From Salegentibacter salegens (GTDB taxonomy: Bacteria; Bacteroidota; Bacteroidia; Flavobacteriales; Flavobacteriaceae), in contig NZ_LT670848.1 of assembly GCF_900142975.1 (NCBI RefSeq), positions 1,984,001-2,048,000 on the forward strand: a DNA stretch of 64,000 nt, read 5' to 3'. Shown piece by piece: positions 17,044 through 24,617 of this stretch (the stretch's first letter is position 1; every line of letters starts with the position of its first letter). Under the pieces are notes generated by a model. It ran no database searches. It was not told the DNA's origin and was given only the letters and a program-made list of their open reading frames with translations. The translations under genes were made by a program, and so were the position numbers.

Positions 17044-17964
17044 ATGAGTAATAAACCAGAAAAACATATTCCCAGGATAATTGGGAAATATACCAGCAAT
17101 ACTAAAGGACCTTTACTTTTTGTGACTGCCGGGATTCACGGTAATGAACCCAGTGGTGTAAGGGCTTTGGAAGAAGTTTTTAAACAACTCGAAAAGACCA
17201 AACCTGAAATTGAAGGAACTTTGGTTGGTGTCTCGGGAAATCATAAAGCGCTCAATCAAAATAAGCGTTATATAGATGAAGATCTAAACAGGGTTTGGAC
17301 CGAAGAGAATATTGAACAGAAAAAGGCTGAAACCCACGAACAAAAAGAAATGTGGGAGATTATAGAAATCTTACAGCAATTTCCAGAAGAAGATTATTCC
17401 AAGCGTTACTTCCTGGATTGCCATACCACCTCCTCGGCGAGTTTACCATATGTTTCTGTGCAGGAAGTTAACGATAATGATGAATGGGCGCATAATTTCC
17501 CCACCTTTATCGTACGCGGATTTAGCGATATTATTACCGGAGATATAGATCATTATTTAAGTCGAATTGGGATGACAGGTTTTGTTTTTGAAGCCGGCCA
17601 ACACGAAGATAAAACTTCAGTTGAAAATCACGAAGGAGTGATTTGGCTGGCTTTAAAAGAGGCCTGCAAACTGGATCTTTCTAAAATTGAAACTTATCCT
17701 GAATGTGTAAATCGTTTTGCTGAAAAAAATGCTCCCGAACAAAAAACCTTTGAATTAGTTCACCGCCACGGGCTTGAAGATTCAGATGTTTTTGAAATGG
17801 AACCGGGCTATGAGAACTTCCAAAAGATTAAAAAAGGAGAACTCCTCGCAAAACAAAATAGCAATGAAGTAAAAAGCCAATGGGACGCCAGGATTTTTAT
17901 GCCGCTTTATCAATCTCAAGGAAACGATGGCTTTTTTGTGATCCAAGAAGTTGAAGGAAAGTGA
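17044..17964 (+). CDS. Succinylglutamate desuccinylase/aspartoacylase-like zinc hydrolase
   Basis: The 306-residue protein has the M14-like aspartoacylase core: HGNEP with zinc ligands His32 and Glu35, DLNR in the substrate site, the third zinc ligand His127 in DCHTTSS, and the catalytic Glu183 in FEAGQHED. A C-terminal beta-rich domain (GYENFQKIKKGE) matches the family. These enzymes remove an acyl group from an amino acid or cleave a terminal amide. It is third in line after a DUF1704 peptidase and a GshB-like ligase, although a 114-base repeat-bearing spacer separates it from them. It may hydrolyse or trim the product made by the ligase. Confidence 0.87.
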   Translation: MSNKPEKHIPRIIGKYTSNTKGPLLFVTAGIHGNEPSGVRALEEVFKQLEKTKPEIEGTLVGVSGNHKALNQNKRYIDEDLNRVWTEENIEQKKAETHEQKEMWEIIEILQQFPEEDYSKRYFLDCHTTSSASLPYVSVQEVNDNDEWAHNFPTFIVRGFSDIITGDIDHYLSRIGMTGFVFEAGQHEDKTSVENHEGVIWLALKEACKLDLSKIETYPECVNRFAEKNAPEQKTFELVHRHGLEDSDVFEMEPGYENFQKIKKGELLAKQNSNEVKSQWDARIFMPLYQSQGNDGFFVIQEVEGK

Positions 17965-17999
17965 CTTACTGGAAGTTATAAATCAAAGTTATTAAGGTC

Positions 18000-18028
18000 T
18001 TAGATTCTGAAATGAATTCAGAATGACG
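18000..18028. repeat. Single 29-bp REP-like half-element
   Basis: This half has stem ATTCTGAA/TTCAGAAT, with the family's TCTAA and CGTCA ends (read on the minus strand). It is unpaired here; another palindrome follows 14 bases later. Confidence 0.8.
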
Positions 18029-18041
18029 TTGGATTATATAT

Positions 18042-18078
18042 ATAGACCTCACAGGTTTTTAAAACCTGTGAGGTCTAT
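18042..18078. repeat. Perfect 37-bp palindrome between convergent genes
   Basis: The two 18-base arms (ATAGACCTCACAGGTTTT and its exact complement) are separated by one base. Lying between the 3' ends of the aspartoacylase-like and lactonase genes, it may act as a bidirectional terminator. It also looks like a dispersed palindromic repeat. Confidence 0.8.
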
Positions 18079-18103
18079 TTATTTAATCAATTTTTAAGCT
18101 GAA

Positions 18104-19225
18104 TTATTTTTCAGCAAACTCCACACAAACCGGGGACATTACCTCAACGGGAAGCAAATGCTCTTGCAATTCACCGGTTTCCAGGTTTACCTTAAAACTG
18201 CTAATTGTAGAAGTGTCCTGGTTAGCTGCATATAAGAATTTTCCACTAGGAGAGATCGCAAAATTTCTAGGGGTTTCACCTTTGGTTGGGTAATAACCGA
18301 TTGCACTTAATTCCCCGGAATTTTCATCAATTTTAAAAGCCGCGATGCTATTATGGCCGCGGTTAGAGGTGTAAATAAATTTCCCTGAAGGATGTAAATG
18401 AATATCTGCTCCTGAATTTTTTCCTTTAAAATCTGCAGGAATACTTGAAATATTTTGAGTGATTTTCAAATTTCCGTCTTTTTCAATTTTAAAAACGCTA
18501 ATAGATGAATTCAGTTCATTTATTGAAAAAGCGAATTCTTCATCTTTAGAGAAACTAAAATGGCGCGGTCCCGACCCGTCTTCCAACTTTAAAAAAGGTT
18601 CTTCTTTCGGACTTAATTTTCCGGTTTCTGAATTGAAATTATAAATCCATATTTTATCATTTCCTAAATCAGCGATATAGGCAGTTTTATTATCTGAAGA
18701 AATTGAAACCGAGTGCGCGTGTGAGACTTCAGGATTTTCTAACTCAATTTTTTGCTGTTTCTCCAGCTTCCCATCTTCTCCTCTCTTATAAACCATAACT
18801 ACCCCGCCCATATAGTTTGAGACAAAGACAAATTTTTCGCTCTGGTCTAATTCAATATGGCAAGGGGCAAAACTTTCAGTGCTTAGCTTTCCTAATTCTT
18901 CCAGACTATTATCACTATTCCTTTTAAACGAATAAATAAAACCAGATTCGGCATCGCCACCACCTAATTCACTCACCGCATACAGGTTTTTCCCATCTTT
19001 AGAAGTTTTCACAAAACTGGGATTAGTAATTTTCGCCACCGTTTTTTCGGGGTGCAGACTTCCATTTTCAGGATCTTGCAAGGCTAAAAATATTCCTTTT
19101 GCTTTGCCATCTACGTGACCTTCTTTCTTGGTATAGGTACCTAGGTAAACCGGTATTTCGGTATTTTGAGCCGTACAAGTTGCTGTTAATATTACAGCCA
19201 AACTAATTAAAGTAAATCGTATCAT
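18104..19225 (-). CDS. Secreted lactonase-family beta-propeller protein (6-phosphogluconolactonase/YbhE type)
   Basis: The 373-residue protein begins with a signal peptide (MIRFTLISLAVILTATCTAQ). A seven-bladed propeller follows with repeated strands of the form GKFLYAANQ, KFVFVSNY and NLYAVSELGGG, typical of the lactonase (Pgl) family. Members hydrolyse 6-phosphogluconolactone or other cyclic compounds. An exported copy is unlikely to serve the cytoplasmic pentose phosphate pathway, so its substrate is probably an extracytoplasmic sugar lactone. The Cys near the cleavage site could be a lipobox, but Thr at -1 makes that uncertain. It follows corA by 13 bases and is probably co-transcribed with it. 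Confidence 0.85.
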   Translation of the reverse strand: MIRFTLISLAVILTATCTAQNTEIPVYLGTYTKKEGHVDGKAKGIFLALQDPENGSLHPEKTVAKITNPSFVKTSKDGKNLYAVSELGGGDAESGFIYSFKRNSDNSLEELGKLSTESFAPCHIELDQSEKFVFVSNYMGGVVMVYKRGEDGKLEKQQKIELENPEVSHAHSVSISSDNKTAYIADLGNDKIWIYNFNSETGKLSPKEEPFLKLEDGSGPRHFSFSKDEEFAFSINELNSSISVFKIEKDGNLKITQNISSIPADFKGKNSGADIHLHPSGKFIYTSNRGHNSIAAFKIDENSGELSAIGYYPTKGETPRNFAISPSGKFLYAANQDTSTISSFKVNLETGELQEHLLPVEVMSPVCVEFAEK

Positions 19226-19238
19226 AAATATTGTTGAA

Positions 19239-20315
19239 TTAAAGCCATTTTTTCCGTTTAAAATAGTAGATCATAAAGAGAAAAATAACGATCATTATTC
19301 CTAATAATACATAATAGCTATATTCCCACTGTAATTCTGGCATATACTCAAAATTCATTCCGTAAACCCCGGCAATAAAGGTTAACGGAATAAAAATTGA
19401 AGCCATAATAGTTAAAACCTTCATCACCTCGTTCATTTTATTGCTAATGGTGGTCATATACATATCCATAAGTCCCCAGGCCATCTCGCGATATAAATCT
19501 ATATTTTCTGAAACCTGCAGGATATGATCGTGAAGATCGTTTATATAATTTTTGGTTCTGGTTTTAATAAGATCATTCTCCAAATTCTGAAATCGGGAAA
19601 TCACCTCTTTAAGTGGAAAAACTGCACGACGAACTCTTAAAATAGCCCTTTTTAAATCCTGAATTTCGTAGGTAATATCATCACTTGGCTGACTTTCAAA
19701 AAGTTGTTCCTCAAGTTTTTCTACTTTTTCGCTCAGCTCGTCTACCACCAGGAAATAATGATCTACAATAGCATCTAAAAGCGCAAAAACCAGGTAATCT
19801 GAACCATTTGTACGAATACGTCCATAAGCCTTTTCCAGGCGGCCCCTAACGCCATCAAAAACATCCCCGCCTGCTTCCTGGAAAGTAAGTACATAATCTT
19901 TACCTAACACAAAACTTATATGCTCGTTTACCAGTTTCCCATCCTGATGATAAAGCATTTTGGCCACGATAAACAAATAATCTTCATACTCATCTATTTT
20001 TGGTCGTTGCGTAGTATTTACAATATCTTCAATAATCAAAGGATGGAGATCGTAATATTTTCCCAGTTTCTCTATTTCTGCTGTATTGTTTAACCCGTCA
20101 ATATTAAACCAGGTAATTCGGTCTTCAGCTTCAAATTTAAAAGCATCTTCGGTAGAAGAAGAAATATGTCTTTCGTAATCGTCTTTATTATAATCTATAA
20201 CTTCCAGCCTTATTTCGCTAGATTCTTTTCTCCCAACGTAGGTTACCGTTCCCGGCGGTTGGTTCACAGATTTCATCTTTGGCCGGCGTAAGCTTTGAGT
20301 AATTCTTTTTACCAT
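19239..20315 (-). CDS. corA: CorA-type magnesium/cobalt transporter
   Basis: The 358-residue protein has a large N-terminal cytoplasmic domain with the long coiled helices of the CorA funnel. Two C-terminal transmembrane helices follow. The first ends in the signature YGMNF, and the second (YYVLLGIMIVIFLFMIYYF) is followed by the basic tail KRKKWL. The GMN motif is the selectivity filter for hydrated Mg2+. Length and layout are normal for the family. The lactonase gene starts 13 bases downstream on the same strand. An upstream -7 element could not be fixed: only one-mismatch candidates are present. Confidence 0.93.
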   Translation of the reverse strand: MVKRITQSLRRPKMKSVNQPPGTVTYVGRKESSEIRLEVIDYNKDDYERHISSSTEDAFKFEAEDRITWFNIDGLNNTAEIEKLGKYYDLHPLIIEDIVNTTQRPKIDEYEDYLFIVAKMLYHQDGKLVNEHISFVLGKDYVLTFQEAGGDVFDGVRGRLEKAYGRIRTNGSDYLVFALLDAIVDHYFLVVDELSEKVEKLEEQLFESQPSDDITYEIQDLKRAILRVRRAVFPLKEVISRFQNLENDLIKTRTKNYINDLHDHILQVSENIDLYREMAWGLMDMYMTTISNKMNEVMKVLTIMASIFIPLTFIAGVYGMNFEYMPELQWEYSYYVLLGIMIVIFLFMIYYFKRKKWL

Positions 20316-20450
20316 AATCGTACTTTGTTGGCTAAAGGTAGCAAAGTTTTGTTTTTGGATATATTAAAAGCCGAGCTAAACGCTTAACTGAATAGAAAAT
20401 GTTGACTAAACCAGCTCAAATTAAATCTGATTTCCTGGAACCTTTTATTT

Positions 20451-20471
20451 TCGATTATCGAGTAAAACTGA
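20451..20471 (+). repeat. Second exact copy of a 21-bp repeat
   Basis: The sequence begins TCGATTATCGAGTAAAACTG and is identical over 21 bases to 17011-17031. Both copies lie 12 to 82 bases upstream of plus-strand genes. The remainder of the spacer 20316-20552 shows nothing further. Confidence 0.65.
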
Positions 20472-20552
20472 GTTTAATCATATTTATATGGAGAAAACGA
20501 TAATAAATTTACCTGATTCCATTAATTGAACATTTTCTATAAACAGGTTATT

Positions 20553-21878
20553 ATGAAAAAATCGCCCCTTGACATTTACCTGCTGCTACCCATTAAAAAT
20601 TTTATCGAAAAGAAAACTTCAGTTGGATTATTGCTTATTTTCTCTGCAATTCTGGCAATGATTGTGGCAAATTCCCCTCTTGCCGATGCTTATCATAATC
20701 TTTGGAAACAATACATTCACCTGGGAATAAACGATTTTGTAATTAGAAAAAACCTTTTGCACTGGATTAACGATGGCCTAATGTCTATTTTCTTTTTTAT
20801 GATTGGCCTGGAATTAAAACGGGAAATATTGCAGGGTGAACTTTCCAGTTTTAGAAAATCTATACTTCCCATTGCTGCTGCTATCGGCGGAATGGCTTTT
20901 CCGGCTTTAATATATTTTTATTTTAACACCGGTTTAGATTCGGTTTCGGGATGGGGAATTCCTATGGCTACCGATATCGCCTTTGCCCTGGGAATTCTCT
21001 ACTTGCTTGGAGACCGGGTTCCACTTCCGTTAAAAGTATTTCTAACCGCTATTGCTATTGTAGACGATCTTGGAGCAGTGCTGGTAATTGCGTTTTTCTA
21101 TACTTCAGATATTTCGGGACAAAGTCTTGCTATTGCAGGTATTTTTGTACTTATCCTGGCTGCTGCAAATTTAATTGGTATTAGAAATACGTTGTTTTAT
21201 GCAATTATGGGAATTGGAGGCCTATGGCTGGCTATTTTACTTTCGGGCGTTCACGCTACAATTGCAGCGGTTTTAGCGGCCTTTGCCATTCCCAATACCA
21301 AACGCATTAATACGCCATTATTTCTTCGGAAAGCTAAACTCTTAGCCTACGAAATTAAAGAGGAATTTAGGAATAGAAATAAAAACCCGAAAGAAGCTGA
21401 TGACCATATATCGCATACTATACAGAAATTCACTTCCTTAACCGAAGATGCTACCCCGCCCCTACAGCGTTTAGAACATGCGCTTTATCCTTTTGTAAGT
21501 TTTGTGGTACTCCCAATTTTTGCGTTTGCCAATGCGGGTGTAAGTCTTGGGGGTGTTTCTTTTGATGCACTTTTAAGTCCGGTTACTATTGGCGTAATAG
21601 CGGGCCTTATTTTGGGGAAATTTATTGGGATCGTTTTATTTTCCAGGATTATGGTTTGGTCTAAAATAGCCAGTTTACCACATAAAGTGAAGTGGAAACA
21701 CGTCTATGGAATTGGATTTCTCGCGGCCATAGGTTTCACTATGTCCCTTTTTATTACCGAACTCGCATTTGAAAATGAAAATTACATGGCCCAGGCTAAA
21801 ATAGGAATCCTCTCTGCATCTTTAATTGCCGGTCTAATTGGGTATTTCTATTTACGAAAAACCGGAAACGAAAAATAA
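20553..21878 (+). CDS. nhaA: NhaA-type Na+/H+ antiporter
   Basis: The protein has 441 residues from ATG 20553. It has about twelve transmembrane segments and the NhaA ion-binding residues: one Asp in MATDIAFALGIL and the adjacent pair in AIVDDLGAVLVIAFF, corresponding to Asp133, Asp163 and Asp164 of the E. coli protein. A hydrophilic insert of about 50 residues (around IKEEFRNRNKNPKEADD) precedes the last helices, as often in this phylum. A TTG at 20526 also opens the frame, but MKKSPLDIYLLLPIKNF is the more natural N-terminus. It exports Na+ in exchange for protons, which fits a marine or saline habitat. Confidence 0.93.
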   Translation: MKKSPLDIYLLLPIKNFIEKKTSVGLLLIFSAILAMIVANSPLADAYHNLWKQYIHLGINDFVIRKNLLHWINDGLMSIFFFMIGLELKREILQGELSSFRKSILPIAAAIGGMAFPALIYFYFNTGLDSVSGWGIPMATDIAFALGILYLLGDRVPLPLKVFLTAIAIVDDLGAVLVIAFFYTSDISGQSLAIAGIFVLILAAANLIGIRNTLFYAIMGIGGLWLAILLSGVHATIAAVLAAFAIPNTKRINTPLFLRKAKLLAYEIKEEFRNRNKNPKEADDHISHTIQKFTSLTEDATPPLQRLEHALYPFVSFVVLPIFAFANAGVSLGGVSFDALLSPVTIGVIAGLILGKFIGIVLFSRIMVWSKIASLPHKVKWKHVYGIGFLAAIGFTMSLFITELAFENENYMAQAKIGILSASLIAGLIGYFYLRKTGNEK

Positions 21879-21889
21879 TTAATTCTAAA

Positions 21890-21934
21890 GCTGATTTTCA
21901 TCATATTATCTGAATCAAATTTTCTAAAAATTTG
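21890..21934 (+). promoter_or_regulatory. Crp/Fnr-like site and weak -7 element upstream of fixI
   Basis: GCTGATTTTCATCATAT (21890-21906) contains TGAT-N4-ATCA, close to the FNR consensus TTGAT-N4-ATCAA. AAAATTTG (21927-21934) is a -7 element with one mismatch. The dyad centre is 36.5 bases from the last base of the -7 element, identical to ccoS and hemN, which is near -41.5 relative to the expected start. Confidence 0.65.
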
Positions 21935-21953
21935 CAGTTAAAATACAGGAAGA

Positions 21954-24359
21954 ATGAACAGCTGTTTTCACTGTGGTGAAGAATGTAAGGAAGATCACAT
22001 TGTTTTTCAGGAAAAGGATTTTTGCTGCCACGGCTGCAAAACGGTTTTTGAAATTCTAAACGAAAGTGACCTTACTTATTACTACGATATACAGGAAAAA
22101 CCTGGAATTTCCCCAGGTGCTTCAGAAGGAAAGTTCGACTTCCTGGAGAACGAAGAAATAGCCGAAAAACTTCTTGAGTTTAATGAGAATAACACCCAAA
22201 TTGTTAATTTTCTTATCCCATCGGTACACTGCAGCTCCTGTATCTGGGTTTTAGAAAATCTTGGGAAGCTTAACAAAGGCGTAAAATTGGCACAAGTAGA
22301 TTTTCCAAAGAAAACCGTGCGTATAAGTTTTTCTTCGGAAAAAATAAGTTTAAAAGAACTCGTATATCTTCTAAGCAGAATTGGCTACGAACCCTATATT
22401 TCCCTGAAGGATTACGATGAAAAAGATCACAGAATAAACCGAAGCTTAATTTATAAATTAGGCGTTGCCGGTTTTGCGTTTGGAAATGTGATGTTCCTCT
22501 CCTTCCCCGAGTATTTTGAAGTAAAAGAATTCTGGCTGGAACAGTTCAAGCATTTATTCCGATGGTTGATGTTTGCTTTTTCTCTTCCGGTGGTTTTTTA
22601 TTCTGGTTCTGGTTATTTTATATCAGCTTATAAAGGTTTACGCGCTAAAATCTTAAATATAGATGTTCCCATAGCCCTGGGAATTGCTGTGCTTTTTATT
22701 AGAAGTACTACAGAAATTCTACTTGATCTTGGCACCGGCTTTTTTGACAGCCTTACGGGACTTGTTTTCTTCTTGCTACTTGGAAAATTCTTTCAACAAA
22801 AAACTTATTCCTATTTATCTTTCGAGCGGGACTATAAGTCTTATTTCCCTATGGCGGTTACGCGACTAAAAACTAATTCTTCAAAAGAAATCACAGAAGA
22901 ACAGGTTCAGGTTTATAACGTACAACCCGGGGACCGAATTTTAATAAGAAACGGGGAATTAATTCCTATAGATTCGGTTTTAATGAAAGGCCGCGCTAAT
23001 ATAGATTACAGTTTTGTAACCGGTGAGGCCGAAGCCGTTAAAAAAGCATCTGGTGAAACTCTCTACGCAGGTGGCCGCCAACAAGGTGGGATTCTGGAAA
23101 TTGAAGCTATAAAAGCCATAGACCAGAGTTATCTAACCAAACTTTGGAGCAATGAAGTCTTTAAAAAGGACAAAAAAGGCCAATTTCAAAGTTTAATCAA
23201 TCAAATAAGTAAACGATTTACCGGCGGGGTTTTAAGCATAGCATTCCTGTCAACCCTTTTCTGGCTGGTTTATGATCCCTCCATAGCACTTAATGTTTTT
23301 ACCGCAGTATTAATAATTGCCTGTCCCTGTGCCATTGCGCTGGCCACTCCTTTTACACTGGGAAATTTGTTACGCATCTTCGGAAGAAATAAATTCTATT
23401 TAAAAGAGGCCGGCGTTATAGAACAAATTGCGAAAATAGATTGCCTGGTTTTTGATAAAACCGGAACTATTACTTCAAATAAAAAGACCGAAGTTTTTTA
23501 CGAAGGATTAAAACTTAATGCTGAAGAAGAGCAATTGCTTAGCAGTAGCTTAAGAGCTTCGGGCCATCCATTAAGTCGGCAACTTTACCAGATCCTCGAT
23601 AAAAACAATATTCTAAGTTTAGATGAATTTAACGAGCATACCGGAAAAGGTATAAGCTCTGGGAGTAACGGCAGCAAAATGAAAATTGGATCATCTTCTT
23701 TTGTTAGAGAAAGCGAGACTGAAACTAAAGAACTCAATAAAACGGCGGTTCATATAAGCAGTAATGAAGAATATAAAGGATGCTATATTTTTAAGAATTC
23801 TTACCGGGAAGGTCTTGCCAATTTGTTTAAGGAATTAGGAGAAAGTAAGCAGCTCTTTATCCTTTCTGGCGATAACGATGGTGAAAAGGAGAAGCTTGAA
23901 AATATGCTACCCTTAAACACTAAATTTTACTTTAATCAAAAACCCGATGATAAGCTAAATTTTATAAAAAAGCTCCAGGAAGAAGGGAAATCGGTGATGA
24001 TGATTGGCGACGGACTTAACGATGCGGGGGCACTTGCACAAAGTGATGTTGGGATTGCCATTTCAGAAAATATAAATGTTTTCTCTCCTGCTTGCGATGG
24101 CATCCTGGAGGCTTCAAATCTCACCCGACTAGGCGAATATTTTAAACTTTCAGAAAAAGGCATAAAAATTATCAAATGGAGCTTTGTATTGAGCCTTTGT
24201 TATAATGTGGTAGGACTTGCATTTGCAGTTACAGGAAATTTAATGCCGGTAATCGCTGCTATTTTAATGCCACTGAGTTCTATTAGCATTGTGGCTTTTA
24301 CAACCCTGGCAACAAACTTTGCCGGAAAGAAATTAAAAACTGTATTCACCAAAACCTGA
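21954..24359 (+). CDS. fixI: Copper-transporting P-type ATPase of cbb3 oxidase assembly (CcoI/FixI)
   Basis: The 801-residue P1B-ATPase opens with a cysteine-rich segment (CFHCGEEC, CCHGC). A heavy-metal-associated domain with HCSSCIW follows, then the transmembrane block. The copper motif CPC is in IACPCAIALATPF, the phosphorylation site is DKTGT, and the ATP-domain end is GDGLNDAGALAQSD. CcoI proteins supply copper for the CuB centre of cbb3 oxidase. The gene directly precedes ccoS and ccoNO, as in the classical fixGHIS cluster. Its stop codon lies inside the regulator site of the ccoS promoter. Confidence 0.95.
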   Translation: MNSCFHCGEECKEDHIVFQEKDFCCHGCKTVFEILNESDLTYYYDIQEKPGISPGASEGKFDFLENEEIAEKLLEFNENNTQIVNFLIPSVHCSSCIWVLENLGKLNKGVKLAQVDFPKKTVRISFSSEKISLKELVYLLSRIGYEPYISLKDYDEKDHRINRSLIYKLGVAGFAFGNVMFLSFPEYFEVKEFWLEQFKHLFRWLMFAFSLPVVFYSGSGYFISAYKGLRAKILNIDVPIALGIAVLFIRSTTEILLDLGTGFFDSLTGLVFFLLLGKFFQQKTYSYLSFERDYKSYFPMAVTRLKTNSSKEITEEQVQVYNVQPGDRILIRNGELIPIDSVLMKGRANIDYSFVTGEAEAVKKASGETLYAGGRQQGGILEIEAIKAIDQSYLTKLWSNEVFKKDKKGQFQSLINQISKRFTGGVLSIAFLSTLFWLVYDPSIALNVFTAVLIIACPCAIALATPFTLGNLLRIFGRNKFYLKEAGVIEQIAKIDCLVFDKTGTITSNKKTEVFYEGLKLNAEEEQLLSSSLRASGHPLSRQLYQILDKNNILSLDEFNEHTGKGISSGSNGSKMKIGSSSFVRESETETKELNKTAVHISSNEEYKGCYIFKNSYREGLANLFKELGESKQLFILSGDNDGEKEKLENMLPLNTKFYFNQKPDDKLNFIKKLQEEGKSVMMIGDGLNDAGALAQSDVGIAISENINVFSPACDGILEASNLTRLGEYFKLSEKGIKIIKWSFVLSLCYNVVGLAFAVTGNLMPVIAAILMPLSSISIVAFTTLATNFAGKKLKTVFTKT

Positions 24360-24399
24360 TTTCGATCATATTTTAAATTTTAACACCGCTTTAAGTTTG
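24355..24399 (+). promoter_or_regulatory. Crp/Fnr-like site and promoter of the ccoS-ccoNOQP operon
   Basis: CCTGATTTCGATCATAT (24355-24371) holds TGAT-N4-ATCA and overlaps the fixI stop codon. TAAGTTTG (24392-24399) is a full TAnnTTTG -7 element without an obvious -33 TTTG, as expected for an activator-dependent promoter. The spacing from dyad centre to the last base of the -7 element is 36.5 bases. Confidence 0.72.
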
Positions 24400-24420
24400 C
24401 TGAAAATAAATTCATTTTAA

Positions 24421-24615
24421 ATGAACATCATTTACCTCTTACTTGCATTAAGTGTTTTAGTAGCCCTCATTTTCTTTGTCGCCTTTATTTTTTCAGTTAA
24501 AAAGGGACAGTATGACGATGTCTATACACCATCGGTAAGGATGCTGTTTGACGATGAATTAGTTAAACCAAAATCTGATAAATCCAATTCCACCAAAAAC
24601 AAGAAATCTAATTAA
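24421..24615 (+). CDS. ccoS: cbb3 oxidase assembly protein CcoS
   Basis: The 64-residue protein has a single N-terminal transmembrane helix (IIYLLLALSVLVALIFFVAFIFSV), followed by KKGQYDDVYTPSVRMLFDDE. The DD...P...R.LFDDE pattern is diagnostic of CcoS. It is needed for cofactor insertion into cbb3 oxidase. The basic Lys/Ser/Asn-rich tail is not conserved. It starts 22 bases after the promoter's -7 element and is followed by ccoNO after two bases. Confidence 0.93.
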   Translation: MNIIYLLLALSVLVALIFFVAFIFSVKKGQYDDVYTPSVRMLFDDELVKPKSDKSNSTKNKKSN

Positions 24616-24617
24616 CT

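Noticed and set aside
20526..20552. TTG start of nhaA
   Set aside because: The ATG at 20553 gives the natural NhaA N-terminus; the extension adds MNIFYKQVI, which has no support.
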